From positions 1,602,001 through 1,666,000 of the forward strand of contig NC_089731.1 of NCBI RefSeq assembly GCF_035083965.1: a stretch of DNA of 64,000 nucleotides. The letters are read 5' to 3'. Shown piece by piece: positions 23,901-35,204 of this stretch. Every line of letters starts with the position of its first letter. Positions within the stretch are counted from its first letter, which is position 1. The DNA comes from Branchiostoma lanceolatum. Its lineage: Eukaryota; Chordata; Leptocardii; Amphioxiformes; Branchiostomatidae. The notes beneath the pieces are model-generated. The model was given only the letters and a program-made list of their open reading frames with translations, was not told the DNA's origin and made no database searches. A program made the translations under genes and the position numbers.

Positions 23901-25984
23901 GAAAAAGGACAAAGTGTCTAACTTCATTAACTACATGTATGGAAGCTTCTGTTGCACTTCTTGGGTTGCTAATTTTGAATCCTCCTTGAGAGAAAACTAT
24001 GTCTTTTTGACTAACATTGGAGCACATTTTCATATCTATGACAGATAAACCACCACAAACACATGCATGTAGATGTAACCTAATTTGCATATTTGTGACA
24101 GGACATGTAAGCTAATTTGCATATCCGTGACAGATCCACCAGCACGTGTATGAGGATGTGTTCCATGAGAAGAAGTACGGCCTGCTGCGCTCCACGCGGC
24201 ACTTCGGCGGGCTGACCTGGTAGTATATTTGCATATTTGTGACATGACATGTTAGCTAATTTGTATATCCGTGACAGATCCACCAGCACGTGTACGAGGA
24301 CGTGTTTCATGAGAAGAAGTACGGCCTGCTGCGCTCCACACGGCACTTCGGCGGGCTGACCTGGTACCTCACTCAGAACAGGAAGGTCGACGACCTCCTA
24401 GTGGACATGCTGCAGCTCGACCTGTGAGTTTCTTTTACAACGATTGATGTTATAGACGAAACCTGAAGTACAGTATGTTGGTTTTGGTCTATTCTTCCTG
24501 AAAAAAAGTAATAGTTTTGGCCCATTTCTGAAACATCACTGTCTTGGTACATCACAAAGTCCATGCAGATTAGACAAATTCTACAATGATGAAATTTGCC
24601 GTAATTGTCATAAGACATTTTTTTATCACTAATGAGCAAAATTGTGTTTTTTACCATTAAGTACTCCTACCTATCTATGGACATCAGTTAAAAGATACAA
24701 GCCTTACAATCAAGCAAATCCATTGAATAACTTTTGAGGTTTCAAATGTAAACATATCAAGTTGTTGTTGTTTATCACCAAGTTGTTTTTTGTCTTCCCC
24801 AGTGCTGATGATGCGGTCCAGCTGGTGAGGTTGTTCTGCATACTGCACCCCGACAGCCAATCAGCAGCTCAGATCACACGGAACAACCTGCAGGGGCTGG
24901 ACAGCATCAAGGTACGTTCTGCTCCAATTTCTTGTCATTCATTTTACAACAGTTACTGTAAGATGTCAATAGGATGATGTCACGGCTGCCATGCTGGTAT
25001 TATGAACCTGGAGGTGTTGGACTGATTCTATCTAAATTTACCTGGCAAGTTTCAGGTTCTTCTTCTTCTTCTCATTACGTGCTCAACCTCATTAAGTTAC
25101 GTAAGATGTACACATCGCACACCGGGGCATGCCCCTACTCTTTTTCGAAAGGTGTGGTGGGTTCTTTTGTGTGCGTGGGGTGTGGCTCTCCCCAAACACG
25201 GGACCTCCATTTAAGATGTCCCCAACTCTAGAAGAGCTAGGTACTCATTTACACCTGAGTGAAGTGAGGGAATTTGTGTCAAGTGCCTTTCCCTAGGGCA
25301 CAACGTCTGGGCGCATGTTCAGACATGTCTGGGGGCAGCTCGGGTTCGAACTGGGGTCCCCTTGTTTGACAGTCGGATGTTCTATCCATTACACCACACG
25401 ACGCCACTTACACCACACAACGCCACTAAAGTTAACCATCAAGCCAGGTGGACATAGGTATTATATGATATGTGAATGTAAACATCCCATAGCATGGACA
25501 CAGCTCAGTCTCATCATCATCATGTCGGCATCCTCGTAAACCAGGACCGTCTATCGCTCGACGTTACATCGCGAGCGTAAGCGGCCCTGGTAAAAAGACC
25601 AGTCACATATGGTTATGGCAGGTCGACTACGTCATGAGGTGGCGACGTCATCATAACCATATGTGACTGGTCTTTTTACCAGGGCCGCTTACGCTCGCGA
25701 TGTAACGTCGAGCGATAGGCGGTCCTGGTTTACGAGGATGCATGTCGGGTGGGTTGCCCGGACTAAAAGTGCAGTCTAATTTGGATATATTCATTGGACT
25801 TTCATGTACAAAGACACATTAGGCAGAGAAAAGTTCTTTGTAATTGATAAGTACTAATAAAGAATTGTTTATCCCTGCACAGACGTTTGCCCAGTATGAT
25901 GCAGTGAAGTCAGGGGTTGTGGAGCTGGCAGTGCAGGCGTACCAGGCAGCACAGGCAGGAACAGAACAGGCCGACACAAGCTAA
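20968..25984 (+). CDS. MRPS22: Mitochondrial ribosomal protein S22 (8 exons, 346 aa)
   Basis: Component of the mitochondrial 28S ribosomal subunit. Exons: 20968-21088, 21633-21799, 22459-22626, 23019-23162, 23607-23690, 24278-24423, 24803-24911, 25883-25984; all have AG/GT borders and the phases close (1,041 nt). Family signatures in order: [16 protein letters not shown]-type [77 protein letters not shown]. The first ~40 residues are rich in Arg, Ser and Leu without acids, as expected for a mitochondrial presequence. The start lies in AAAATGGCGGC, a YY1-like context common at such promoters. Human MRPS22 has about 360 residues. Oddities: a half-copy of exon 6 in intron 5 and tandem copies of the C-terminal coding end in the 3' UTR. 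Convergent with ELP5. Confidence 0.95.
23322..23410 (+). repeat. Dispersed repeat with inverted ends, copy 2
   Basis: Same family as 4475-4564 (GTGACAGGCCGTTCAGTGTAA at the left, GTGTGTTACACCGAAGGGCG at the right). Lies in MRPS22 intron 4. Confidence 0.55.
23713..23783 (+). mobile_element. Short MITE, TTAACCTTCTCCCTGCTGCC family
   Basis: Starts TTAACCTTCTCCCTGCTGCC and ends GCTAAAGGTTAA, so the outer 8 bases are inverted repeats. Lies in MRPS22 intron 5. Relatives: 30067-30149 (+), 32864-32911 (+), 41985-42064 (-), 42092-42169 (-) and 46822-46902 (-). Confidence 0.65.
24134..24220 (+). pseudogene. Ghost half-exon: duplicate of the first 87 nt of MRPS22 exon 6
   Basis: Together with its acceptor and ~50 bp of upstream intron, the first 87 bases of exon 6 (24278-24364) are repeated 144 bp upstream. 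The copy differs at four positions, all third-codon and all synonymous (TAT/TAC, GAT/GAC, TTC/TTT, ACG/ACA), so the 29 encoded residues are identical. The copy ends at the Trp codon followed at once by TAG; TGGTAGTA could act as a weak donor. Used as an exon it would truncate or frameshift the protein. Confidence 0.85.
25056..25412 (-). mobile_element. tRNA-headed SINE with (GAA)n tail in MRPS22 intron 7
   Basis: Read on the minus strand, the head (25412 downward) has GTGGTGTAATGGATAGAAC (A box) and GGTTCGAACTCGAG-like text at 25340-25350 for the B box (GGGTTCGAAC on the plus strand). The body contains CCCTAGGGAAAGGCACTTGA and the 3' end a run of GAA triplets (25056-25075). Confidence 0.65.
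25529..25740. mobile_element. Foldback MITE with 8-bp target-site duplication (hAT-like)
   Basis: Almost the whole 212 bp is an inverted repeat: CATCCTCGTAAACCAGGACC on the left, its complement on the right, with arms of about 90 nt around a short centre. It is flanked exactly by CATGTCGG at 25521-25528 and 25741-25748. An 8-bp duplication points to the hAT superfamily (inference). It sits next to the SINE in MRPS22 intron 7. Confidence 0.85.
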
Positions 25985-26220
25985 CACTGCTGCAGTTATC
26001 ACAAGTTTCACTAGGGGGCTCTCATAGCGTACCAGGCAGCACAGTCAGGCTCAGAACAGGCTGATACAAGCTAACACTGCTGCAGTTATCACACGTTTCA
26101 GAAGGGGGCTCTCATAGCATACCAGGCAGCACAGCTAGGCAAAGAACAGGCCGACACAAGCTAACACTAGTAACAGTAACACTGCTGCAGTTATCATTAG
26201 TTTCACAAGGGGCTTCTCAT
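25937..26220 (+). repeat. 90-bp tandem repeat spanning the MRPS22 stop codon
   Basis: GC(G/A)TACCAGGCAGCACAG starts at 25937, 26027 and 26117. Each unit repeats the last 16 codons (AYQAAQ...ADTS), the TAA and ~42 bases of 3' UTR. The second and third copies lie beyond the first stop and are untranslated. The third carries a small insertion (CTAGTAACAGTAACA). Confidence 0.85.
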
Positions 26221-26583
26221 GGGTAATAGAGGCGTGCCTGGCAAAACAGATCAAGCTGATACCAGCAGAAATGGCCGAAGTTCGAACAAATTTTGTAAAA
26301 AGTCTACCATCTAAAAATGGCAATGGTTAACTTTGCAGACAACGGTTACTCTCTGGCATGGTCTGCTAGGAAGCAAACATTATATTGGCTCCAAGATTGT
26401 ACAAGAGTCTACGAGTAGGTGAAAGTAGGAAAGAGGACAAAGACAACAGTGCTTTCCAGAACTTCACTTTATCTTGTATCAAGTGTCATAAAGGGACTTT
26501 CTACGATAAGTTCTGCTGACCACAACTACAGCATGGAAATTTTCTTACAAAAACTAGTCTGAAATCTGTACATAAAGTAAGGT

Positions 26584-26589
26584 AATAAA
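26584..26589 (+). terminator. Probable poly(A) signal of MRPS22
   Basis: AATAAA 600 bp after the stop, before a T/GT-rich stretch; the only well-placed hexamer before the ELP5 stop at 26776. Confidence 0.5.
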
Positions 26590-26775
26590 TAGTGTATCTC
26601 TTTCCACATCTTGTGTCATTTTTTCATACCTAAGTGAAGAAAGCTTAGCTTAGATTAGAGTAGTAATGTTTCCTTGTACGTGTACATTTCCTTTCAATGC
26701 TACTAGTGAGAATGTTTGGGATAGCTTAATTTGAATGCGCCAATCACTGCACAGTATCACATTTGAACTAGCCAA

Positions 26776-29700
26776 TCAGAAGTCCAGATCATCGTCAGGA
26801 TCCTCCTCATCAAAGTCGTCGACGTCGTCAGGCTGGTAGAAAATCTGTCCACCTGGATTGGCTGCCGGCTTGTTTGGAGCCTTTTTCCTACAGGAAAGAC
26901 AGACAAATCTCAGTAAAACATGGATTGGAAGTCTTAACTTCAAAGTCTGAATCAATGAATTTCACAGCATTTTGGACTCTATAATGACCTATGTGTATTG
27001 TAGTCTTTACCAGACTACGCTTCTCACCTTCTCACCTTCTCACCCTGACGCCTTTAGGCCAATGGCCTGTAAGTTGTAAGCCTCCTGGCGAACTCTCTCC
27101 ATACTGCTCTATCCTCAGCCATTTTCTTCACTACTTGGAAGTTTGGTTCTTCTCTTCTAGTAATCTCAACGATTTGGTCTAGCCACCTCTTTCTTGGTCT
27201 GCCTGCTGGTCTTTTCTTTTTTGGTGTCCAGTTGAAGATTCTTTTTACATCTCTGTCCTCTGGCATTCTGTGCAGGTGTCCAAACCACCTCAGTTGATTT
27301 CTTTCAACCAATGCCAGTATGGGCTCAACGGACAGTGTTTCTACTGCAGTTCCTTACTGTAGGCTGACCTCTCCTGGCAAATAATTTACCCTATTTAGGC
27401 TAATTTCTGCTATCCATAACCACTTAAGAAGACCTGGTAGAGGCTAGCTGTATTGATTTTAATCTGGAGAACAAGTTATGAAGTTGAGTGTATGAATTGC
27501 TAGTATACAATTATGTTGTCAGAAGCCTAATGTGACAAATTATAAAACTATTAAGTATTATACAATTGTCAGTTGATGGGACAAACATGATGCATGTTGT
27601 GCCATGACCCCTGCCCTTTGACCTGACCTGTGATGGTGCATGTAAGGCAGCACGACCCTGCTCCTGGCCTCCTTCTCTGTGTCGGTCAGTCGCAGGTTAA
27701 AGGTCAGGTTTGCAGTCGGGTCCACCTGGGCCTGGAGTTAAAACATTTGTTACATCACTTTTCACTACTGAGTATTCAAGGTATTAGCCTGGATACCAGA
27801 CCTTTCGCGCGATGCGATGATAACTCCTTTTGGGCGGGGAAGACCTAGTAGTAGGGATAGAGTTGGCACCCGGGAGCGCTTGGCAGCCGAACTCTGATTT
27901 CTATCGTGCTAGCTGATTAGTGGGCTGTGTGCTATCTGTGGCGGCGGCGCGAGTTGCTTCCCCGGCCAAAGGATTAGCGCCAGCAGCGCGGTGGTCTGGC
28001 ACCCAGGCTATCAAGGCATGGGTACATATAAAAGACAGTAACTGTTGTCACAGCTTGTTGTGAAGTAATTTTCCCAATGTCAAAACACAAAGTTAGAACC
28101 CCTACATTTCATCTTGTTACATTACAATTGAAGCAAAGTCAAACTGTAATGTCGAACACAAATTTTTGACTGTCCAACTACTAGTACATTCTTTGTGAAT
28201 GAGAGTTTAGCTTTGATACACAATGATTTCGAATAACACAGGTAAACTTTCAAGCTACAGTTGCATATGTCACTTGGAAGAGCATTTTTCCATGTGTACG
28301 ATGGTGTTCCTGTTACCTCCTGCTCCACCTGCGCGACAGGCCTGACTGGTGTTTTCTGTACCCGGGACGTCAGGCTCCACTGGGGGGAGATGTGGTAAAC
28401 CTCGGCCTGGAGAAACAACAGGAGAGGTTCATGATCAAGTGGTACTTGTAACGATAAAAATACTTGGCACTCCTTTTCCTCATCCTGGAAAAATGATAGT
28501 TAAGGTTCATGATCAAGTGATACTTGAAAAGACAAACTTGAAAAATGCTTCATTTGTTTATCTATTTCCAGGGTGGCCAATCTCAGTGGCATAGCACTGC
28601 TTTTTAGTGGGGTCCAGGAAAACATGCATAACATTCATACACACGAAGATATGTAACAAGTTATAGATATATACAAGTACACACAAAACAGACTAGGCCA
28701 TTATCCATATATTCATAGTCCATACTGCAAGATTTCTAAGCTCAGCAGCTATACAATATCATGAACTTGCAGAATCCAAGATTTCAAGTGATGACATCAA
28801 AGACGAAAATATTATATTTCAAATTTCTAACTTAAGAACAAAATTTATACCTTACCTGTCTTATAACCTTCCCAGACTTCCTTCTGTGTAAGACCTCACA
28901 GTTGCCATGGAAACCGGTCCCGCCCTGTGTGGGGGACTCCGCCCCCTCCTGCAGCTGGACCCAGGTGGTCGCCATGTGCCGCAGGGCGGCGGCCGTGCTG
29001 TCGTCATGGAGATCTCCGTGAAAACCAGCGACAACCTGAGAAACTTCTATACCATCTATGGGATGGTCAAAGAGAAAATATTTGTGTAGTTTGCTACATA
29101 TCATATATAGAAGATTAAATCTTTATTATACATTTCTGCCCCCATGGCCTCATGAAAACTTGTTATAACAGCAAAATAATAATTCTGATTAATAAGACAG
29201 ATATTCAAACAAAATCATACTCAGAAATAATCATAGTAAACAAAATTGCAAGGAAAAGAAGAAGAAAAGCTAATGGTTTCACAACCTAATGTTGTATTGC
29301 TGATCCTAGCCTGGCTCTCAGCAGCCTCTGCAGGGCCCTATCAATGGACAGTGCCGTAACAGTACTTACCTGATTCTAGCCTGGCTCTCAGCAGTCTCTG
29401 AAGGGCCCTACAGATGACATATCCCGGGTAGTTCTGTAGGAAGGGAGTCAGAGAGTCTATGACCACAGCGACTAAAGAAGTTTTAACAGGTGTCCTCTTC
29501 AAGTGCCCCAAGAAGTCTGGTGCTGAGACTAAGTCTATTTTGTCTGCTGAAGGATCTCTGAAATGTGGAAACAATAGTAAGTGTTAATAATACTGTTATA
29601 CAACAGAGATGGATCAAATGATTTGGTGGCAAATTTCAATAAGACAAAGCAGAATGAATGAAACTTAGAGGCAACCACAGTGCCCAACCCTGAGGCCTAG

Positions 29701-30855
29701 AGATACATGTACAAGTTTGTTTGTTTGTTTGTTTGCATGTTGGCATGATGAAGGAAGTTGGTATACAAGTACTACAAGTGGGAACTTCTGACATGGTAAC
29801 AGTTTCCATGTGCACCATATCTTTGCCCCCATAAACTGTAGTTTCAAGGACACAAAGAAGGTCATCCCAAATCTTGTCTCACCTGTTCTGCTCCTCCCAC
29901 TGCAGGGGGTCTGAGAAGCCATCATGGATGTGGACTCTGCAGGGATAGAAACACAGTCAGAAACACTCTTCTCTTTTGGGTTCCTATCCTGTCATATTGC
30001 CAACAGTATTACCTAATATATTCAATACAGGTGCAGCTTGTTGGAAGTGACACTAACTTTGTTGGATTAACCTTCTCCCTGCTGCCTATAACTCTTTAAC
30101 CTATAGGGAATGAATCAGGTGCCTAACGGCTACTTTAGTGTGCTAAAGGAAATGAGTGACGAACTGTACCCCCTCTGCAAAAGGAATACTGATAGCTATA
30201 GCGACGGTGATCAAGCAGCTGAAATAAAACCTTACTTGGAGATGTTGGCACCTTCCAGGAAGACACCTGCAGGGTTCTCCAGGTGGAACAGGTGCACAGA
30301 CTCACACCTGCAGAGACAGGCGTGTGATAAGGTTGTGTAAAGACAGCGCAAATACCTAGCTATAGATTACATTTTATCAATTTCGACTTAAGGTCATTGT
30401 CACAGTGCAATTTACACATGGAACACAGTCAGCTGTGCTGATATCGTGCACGTCCTGACTACATTGTTGTTATTGAGTAGCACTAGATTATGGAACATAT
30501 TGGCCATATATCTAACGTAACAAATTTTCAATGCTTATTTTTCCATGTATGCATCTAGCAGTGCTAGATGATCAGATCGAAAAGGAGTACTTAATTCTCA
30601 CCTCTTGGCCAGTTGTGAACAGAAGCAGTGGAAAACTGGTCTCCCGTCATGATCTACACAGTCTGGAACAAAACAGCATTCATGGGATGATGAAAAACAT
30701 TGAAACTTATTTCATTTTTGATCAACATAACAACATTGAACATTGGTCCTACTCTACTGTACTCTTATTCTTGTTTTTCAAGGTATTCGCACCTCCTTAC
30801 CTTCTATCACCACGATAGATGACGCCTCTGTTCCTTCAAGAACTTGTTGCAACAT
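26776..30855 (-). CDS. ELP5: Elongator complex protein 5 (9 exons, 306 aa)
   Basis: Subunit of the Elp456 ring of Elongator, which supports modification of wobble uridines in tRNA. Exons, 5' to 3': 30855-30801, 30662-30602, 30307-30236, 29936-29883, 29557-29370, 29046-28856, 28406-28317, 27725-27628, 26887-26776; 921 nt with closing phases. Diagnostic parts: VHIHDGFSDPLQW (human family VYHDFFRDPLNW), VAVVIDSLTPFL, VDPTANLTFNLRL, and the ending IFYQPDD...EEDPDDDLDF, nearly the vertebrate ELP5 C terminus. Exon 6 must use the acceptor GGTATAG at 29047-29053; the better-looking TTTCTCAG ten bases on would break the frame. Length matches the ~300 aa family. A LINE fragment and a MITE lie in the last introns. 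Divergent from UBXN10. Confidence 0.93.
27020..27311 (-). mobile_element. 3' end of a LINE (RT C terminus plus repeat tail)
   Basis: Minus-strand frame of ~85 codons: LRWFGHLHRMPEDR, GRPRKRWLDQI and EDRAVWREFARRL are the usual C-terminal signatures of RTE-like LINE ORF2 proteins, followed by a stop and a tail of three GGTGAGAA units (27022-27045). It lies in ELP5 intron 8 in the same orientation as the gene. Confidence 0.8.
27785..28010. mobile_element. MITE, TAGCCTGG family, 9-bp duplication
   Basis: Ends TAGCCTGGATACCAGACC and GGTCTGGCACCCAGGCTA are inverted (15 of 18). Flanks TCAAGGTAT (27776-27784) and TCAAGGCAT (28011-28019) match at eight of nine bases. GC-rich interior, no ORF. Lies in ELP5 intron 7. 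Confidence 0.75.
29301..29340 (-). pseudogene. Ghost of the 3' end of ELP5 exon 5
   Basis: Forty bases match 29371-29410, the last part of exon 5 (CTAGCCTGGCTCTCAGCAG). It lies in intron 5 about 70 bp past the real donor. The donor GT is lost in the copy. Same type of local exon-edge duplication as in MRPS22 and PLEKHM2. Confidence 0.65.
30067..30149 (+). mobile_element. Short MITE, TTAACCTTCTCCCTGCTGCC family
   Basis: Begins TTAACCTTCTCCCTGCTGCC and ends near GTGTGCTAAAGG; right terminal bases degraded. In ELP5 intron 3. Confidence 0.55.
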
Positions 30856-31125
30856 AATTTTGCCCTTAAGACGGTCTATTTCTTTACTTTTATCTAGATT
30901 CCTCAAAGAACCCGAGTAAAAATCTTGACCACATGTGTCCTGACCTCTGACCTGTCAAACCCGGAAGTACCTCCACGCATGCGCATTAGTGTCCTACCGC
31001 GCTGCATGGTGGGAAGGGGTCAATTACAGTAAACAGTTGCGGCCGTGAAAATCAGTCAAATTTCATGCGGAGTTTTTCACCAAAAGTCGGATTTCTGCGG
31101 GGCCGTAGCGAGCTGTCCAGGCGGC
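30856..31125. promoter_or_regulatory. Bidirectional ELP5/UBXN10 promoter
   Basis: Only 270 bp separate the two start codons. The interval contains CCGGAAGT (30961-30968, ETS/GABPA core) and ACGCATGCGCA (30975-30985, NRF1 core), two classic elements of TATA-less shared promoters, and becomes CpG-rich toward UBXN10. No TATA box was seen. Divergent transcription is inferred from gene positions. Confidence 0.7.
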
Positions 31126-33697
31126 ATGGCTCGGCCCGTGTCCCGGCACGGCGGGAGGAAGCAGTACGGCAGGTCGCCGATGGCTCCCACGGGCAGCGAG
31201 GCGGGGGGAAACTTCATGTTCCCCGACTCGCCCTCCCCCAGTTACGGTGAGTCGTCACGGTGGTTGGAGCTGGAGTGGCCGGGAGGCTCGGGGGTGGAGG
31301 GGGTGTGAAGTACCGTACAGCAGGGCTGAGTACAGGACACGGGGCTGTTATACACGATAAGTGCTTCACACGGAAATGTCAAGGCAACTCCGCCGGATGT
31401 AATCCGTACTTCAAACTTCTTAACTCTTTCCCAAGATGATGGGGGTTTTCCTTTATCAAATTACACCAAAGGTTGTATAAGACGGTTGTTAAGGAACAGA
31501 ATAGATGTCCGCGATGTCTATTAAGACTTCAGATCGTCGGAAAACAAAAGAAAGTCGCGATCTTTGAAGTCAGTGCTCCAACAGCTGAGTGGCTTCCATA
31601 GTTGCCATGGCAACATAATCCATATCGCACCCTCCATTTTCCGTTAAATCACAAACGACATGGTGTAAGGGGTAACGGACCGGCAGGATAAGTATTGCAC
31701 ATGGTATTTGCTACATTATCAAGTTTAACTACAGCTACTGTATTTTACAAGGCCATTTTGATTCAAACAACGTTATAGCATTTTATGAAAATATTGTAAG
31801 TTTGAACTTTGATATGGGCAGTGAAAATTGTTACCATGCATATTCACAACATATCAATGTCATCCACATAAAATTCAGGACACTGTTATGCATAGCATAA
31901 ACTCTGTGTCTCCTTTGCTATAGTGCTGGAAACCTTTTTTTAGCATTGTTACTGATAAAAGAATTAAACTCAAGTGCATGTGTATGTATCATTTCTATTT
32001 TCGTGTGATACTGAAATGTCATACTTAACATGTCTAATTTTTATGAAATTTTTATGAAATTTGTCTTATAACATGTTCACTGCTACCTCTATATATGTTT
32101 GTCCTGCTCAAGACAAGTGCATGTTTATGTACCATATCAATGTTTTTTCTTCAATTTTTCATATCCCATATTCACTACTAGTATCTGTATGTTTGTCCCA
32201 TTCTCTAGGTGGTGAGTTTGTTCCAAGCCCCCCTCCCACAGAACGACCTTCCAGTCGGCGCAGGGGTCGTATCCACGACAACGCCGACCCCACCACCAGC
32301 CCCACAGCCACGCCTAACAACACCCCGGAGACAGGCCACGTCCGCAAGATGCGCCCAAGGTCAGCCAAAGGTCGTCCGCGATCGGCCAGAATGAGTCCGG
32401 AAATGTCAGGAAGTCCGACATCGGCGTCGCCTCCGATGCACGGGTCGCCAATCATGCGCCCGTCGTCAAGAGAGGATTCTGGGATAGACATCCTGGCTCT
32501 TAGTCCCCCAGCCAGGCCGACCTCTGCATTGTCAAGGTCAAACTTTGTTTTTGTTTTTCGCTAATTTTGTTTAGTTTAAGGATTACTGTATCATACCAAC
32601 ACTTACAATACAGATAACATTGTATCCTTTCGGATAATTGCTTTGGAAGTGGAATATTATTTGGTCTTGAACTTTCTCCATATACATGTATATCATAACA
32701 TATTCCTGAAAATCTTTGACCATCTTTTTGGCCAAGTTACATATGAATTCGGAATCAAAAGAGCACTTCAACAGCAAATAGGTTTATAACTGTGAAGAAA
32801 AAGGATTATTATTTATACGTGTTATTGAAGTCTTATTCCTTAACAGTAAGTTAAGACTACTTTTTAACCTTCTCCTTGCTGCCTGGCTAATGTCAATTTA
32901 GAGAAAGTTAATCAATGTGTAGAGAAAGGATTGTTTGGTGTTATTCAAACCTTAGTTGTTGAACAGAAGTATTTTGCTCCCCCCACAGATACCGAGTCCT
33001 ACCCTCCATCGGCCCCCGACCAGGGACTGCCTCAGAGGACGGCGGGGTCGACGGCATCGCACAGGGAATGGATCACATGACTCTAGCCAACCAATCAGGA
33101 CACTCCAGGGGGGAGCCACGGAAACGCCACAGGAAACGGTCCACGGAAGAGGAGACCTACCCACAATCCTCCTCTTCCCAACGGACCAATCAGAGCACAG
33201 AGGACCTGAGAAGGAAAAACAGGCACGAGGACAGACTTCAAGAGGAGCCAAAAACACACCACAGGCCACATCACAGAGGGGAGGGAAAAATGCCGGATGA
33301 AGATGACAGAACATTTCAGGACGAGCGTCGAGATGAAGAACCTGTACAGACTCCGGTACGACCGGTAAGCGCCACGTGGCTCGCTAGAATTCCCGTCCCT
33401 CGCGAACCCGGGGTCAACCAGGACAGGCTTCTGCTCGCGCTCAAGCTGCCCGGAGGTCAGAGGTTACAGCGGCACTTCCACATGAGCGACACGCTCGGCG
33501 GAATCCTGGCGTTCGCTCAGACTCAGACGGACCAGAAACTCGGAACGTGCGAGATCGCGGTCCAGGGGACGCCACAGAGGGTGTTTACCTCCTCCGACTT
33601 TAAAAAGACGATCGCTGAGTCGGAAATTCTAGATAAAACACTTCTGTACATCCAGGCTGATGAAGAGGAGGAGGAAGAGGATGAAGATGGGCTATAG
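31126..33697 (+). CDS. UBXN10: UBX-domain protein, UBXN10-like (3 exons, 385 aa)
   Basis: Exons 31126-31246, 32209-32536, 32989-33697; 1,158 nt with closing phases. The first in-frame ATG is at 31126 (MARPVSRHGG). Residues 1-280 are low-complexity: Pro/Ser/Arg-rich with SP and RP(R)SA motifs, then basic-acidic segments. The last ~85 residues form a UBX domain: RLLLALKLPGGQRLQRHFHMSDTL, a TCEIAVQGTPQRVF strand region and KTLLYIQ, then a poly-Glu tail. UBX domains bind the N domain of p97/VCP; UBXN10 in vertebrates is a p97 adaptor in ciliogenesis. The single C-terminal UBX domain without UBA, UAS or SEP domains points to UBXN10 rather than to other UBX families. Human UBXN10 is shorter (~280 aa), the extra length being the disordered N part. 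Confidence 0.8.
32864..32911 (+). mobile_element. Degenerate TTAACCTTCTCC MITE in UBXN10 intron 2
   Basis: TTAACCTTCTCCTTGCTGCC at the left end and AAAGTTAA at the right; the interior is shortened relative to other copies. Confidence 0.5.
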
Positions 33698-35195
33698 TTG
33701 TCATGGTAACTCAGGCCAGAGCAGCCATTGGTTGATTCAGGAGCGAGCTTACTAATAATGGGTGTACATATTGAGGTTGTAGATTCTGTATTACTTTGTG
33801 AATAGAAAAGATTTTATATGAGAGAAATTCTTTGTCTACACATTCCAGTTTACAATGTACAGTACCCCATCTCTGTTCCAGTTTTGGGGCAACCTTCATG
33901 CTTAAAAATATAGGCAAGACTTAAAGAATACAGTCTTCCTACATACTACTGAAATATTGTTAGTCAAAGTGCCAAGTGCTGATGTTGAACATGATTCTAA
34001 GTTGAATTCTAATAATTAGTTATGGTGTTTTCTTTTTTTATGTTTTGGAGAAAGGGGAAAATAATTCTGTTTCAGTTGAGCACTATTAGAGCCTGGTTGT
34101 GACCTTATTGTTAGTTTATGAGCACCAGCACTTGAAGGCACTGTTCAGTAATGTAAGTGTAAATGTAACTAAAGTGTGTATAGTGAGCTGTATATGTAGA
34201 TATTGTAAGATGCCACATATAAGTACACTGAGTGTACAAATTATCACAGCAAAGACTTGTACATAGGAGATGTAACAATGTCTTTGTGGAAAAGATAGAC
34301 CTTCATATTTATAGTTCCTTTTATGCAAGCTTTCTTCATAGCCAGAAAACAAAGAGAACTATAAATGTTATGTTTTTACTTGTGGCAAAAGCATCTAGAA
34401 ATGCAATGCACATTTCTTCACATTACACTTTTCAATGCCTTTGTCTACAACTTATAGACTTGCAATCTTCTATAAAGCTTGAACTCACTAAATGAATTAA
34501 AAGTTTGGGAGAAAGTTTCCCTGCCTTTTTGTGGAAAAAAAGGTGTTTTTATGTAAGTGTGCTTCTAACTTGCTCTAAGTTTGTATTCAAGTTACTCGCA
34601 GTAAATTACTACTTAAACTACTCTCCAAACAGAGTTTCGGCTTGCCCTCCGGCTTTTTTTTGCCTTCTTTTAAGTTTTTTTTTTTTTAGCTTTCTATTTT
34701 ATCAGTTGTTTCTTTTTATCAGTCGGGATTTTTTTTTTGCTGGCTGACGAAAAGAAACCTGACAAAATAAAAAGCCGGATAAAAGCACCTAAAGGATGTC
34801 AAAAACAAGCTAGAACTAAACCTCTGCTTGCACTATCTCTAGTATTTACTCACTACAAAGACAACTCACTAGGGACAATGTTGACTCCTTTATTCTATAC
34901 GGAGAAGCGAGTCTTGCAAAACAGTTGTACAATCCTGTGTCTCGTGGTTTGGCTGCTTTCCTTCATGAACATTACTTACAGTCAATAATACTGGCAACAG
35001 CTACATGTACACAACTTCCTTCCTCTTATACAACTGACAGTCACTATCAAAATTACTTCATCGACCAACTTCTGGCTTTTCTTACACTCCCTACTTTGCC
35101 TGTGACAAAGCTCTTCATACACAATGACAATCATAAACTTACATTGTAAGTTCCATATGTCTTTTTTTACAACATGGTATTTCGTCTGCCAGGCT
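33698..35195 (+). other. UBXN10 3' UTR and downstream sequence, no other gene
   Basis: AT-rich with T-runs at 34654-34740. AATAAA at about 34765-34770 is one possible poly(A) signal, but it is over 1 kb from the stop and nearer weak signals cannot be excluded. The small frames here have no gene features. Confidence 0.4.
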
Positions 35196-35204
35196 TAACT
35201 TTAC

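Noticed and set aside
29034-29041. TTTCTCAG acceptor for ELP5 exon 6
   Set aside because: Looks stronger than the one used in the model but would shift the frame into an early stop; the upstream GGTATAG acceptor restores the phase and adds residues EVSQ that fit the family.
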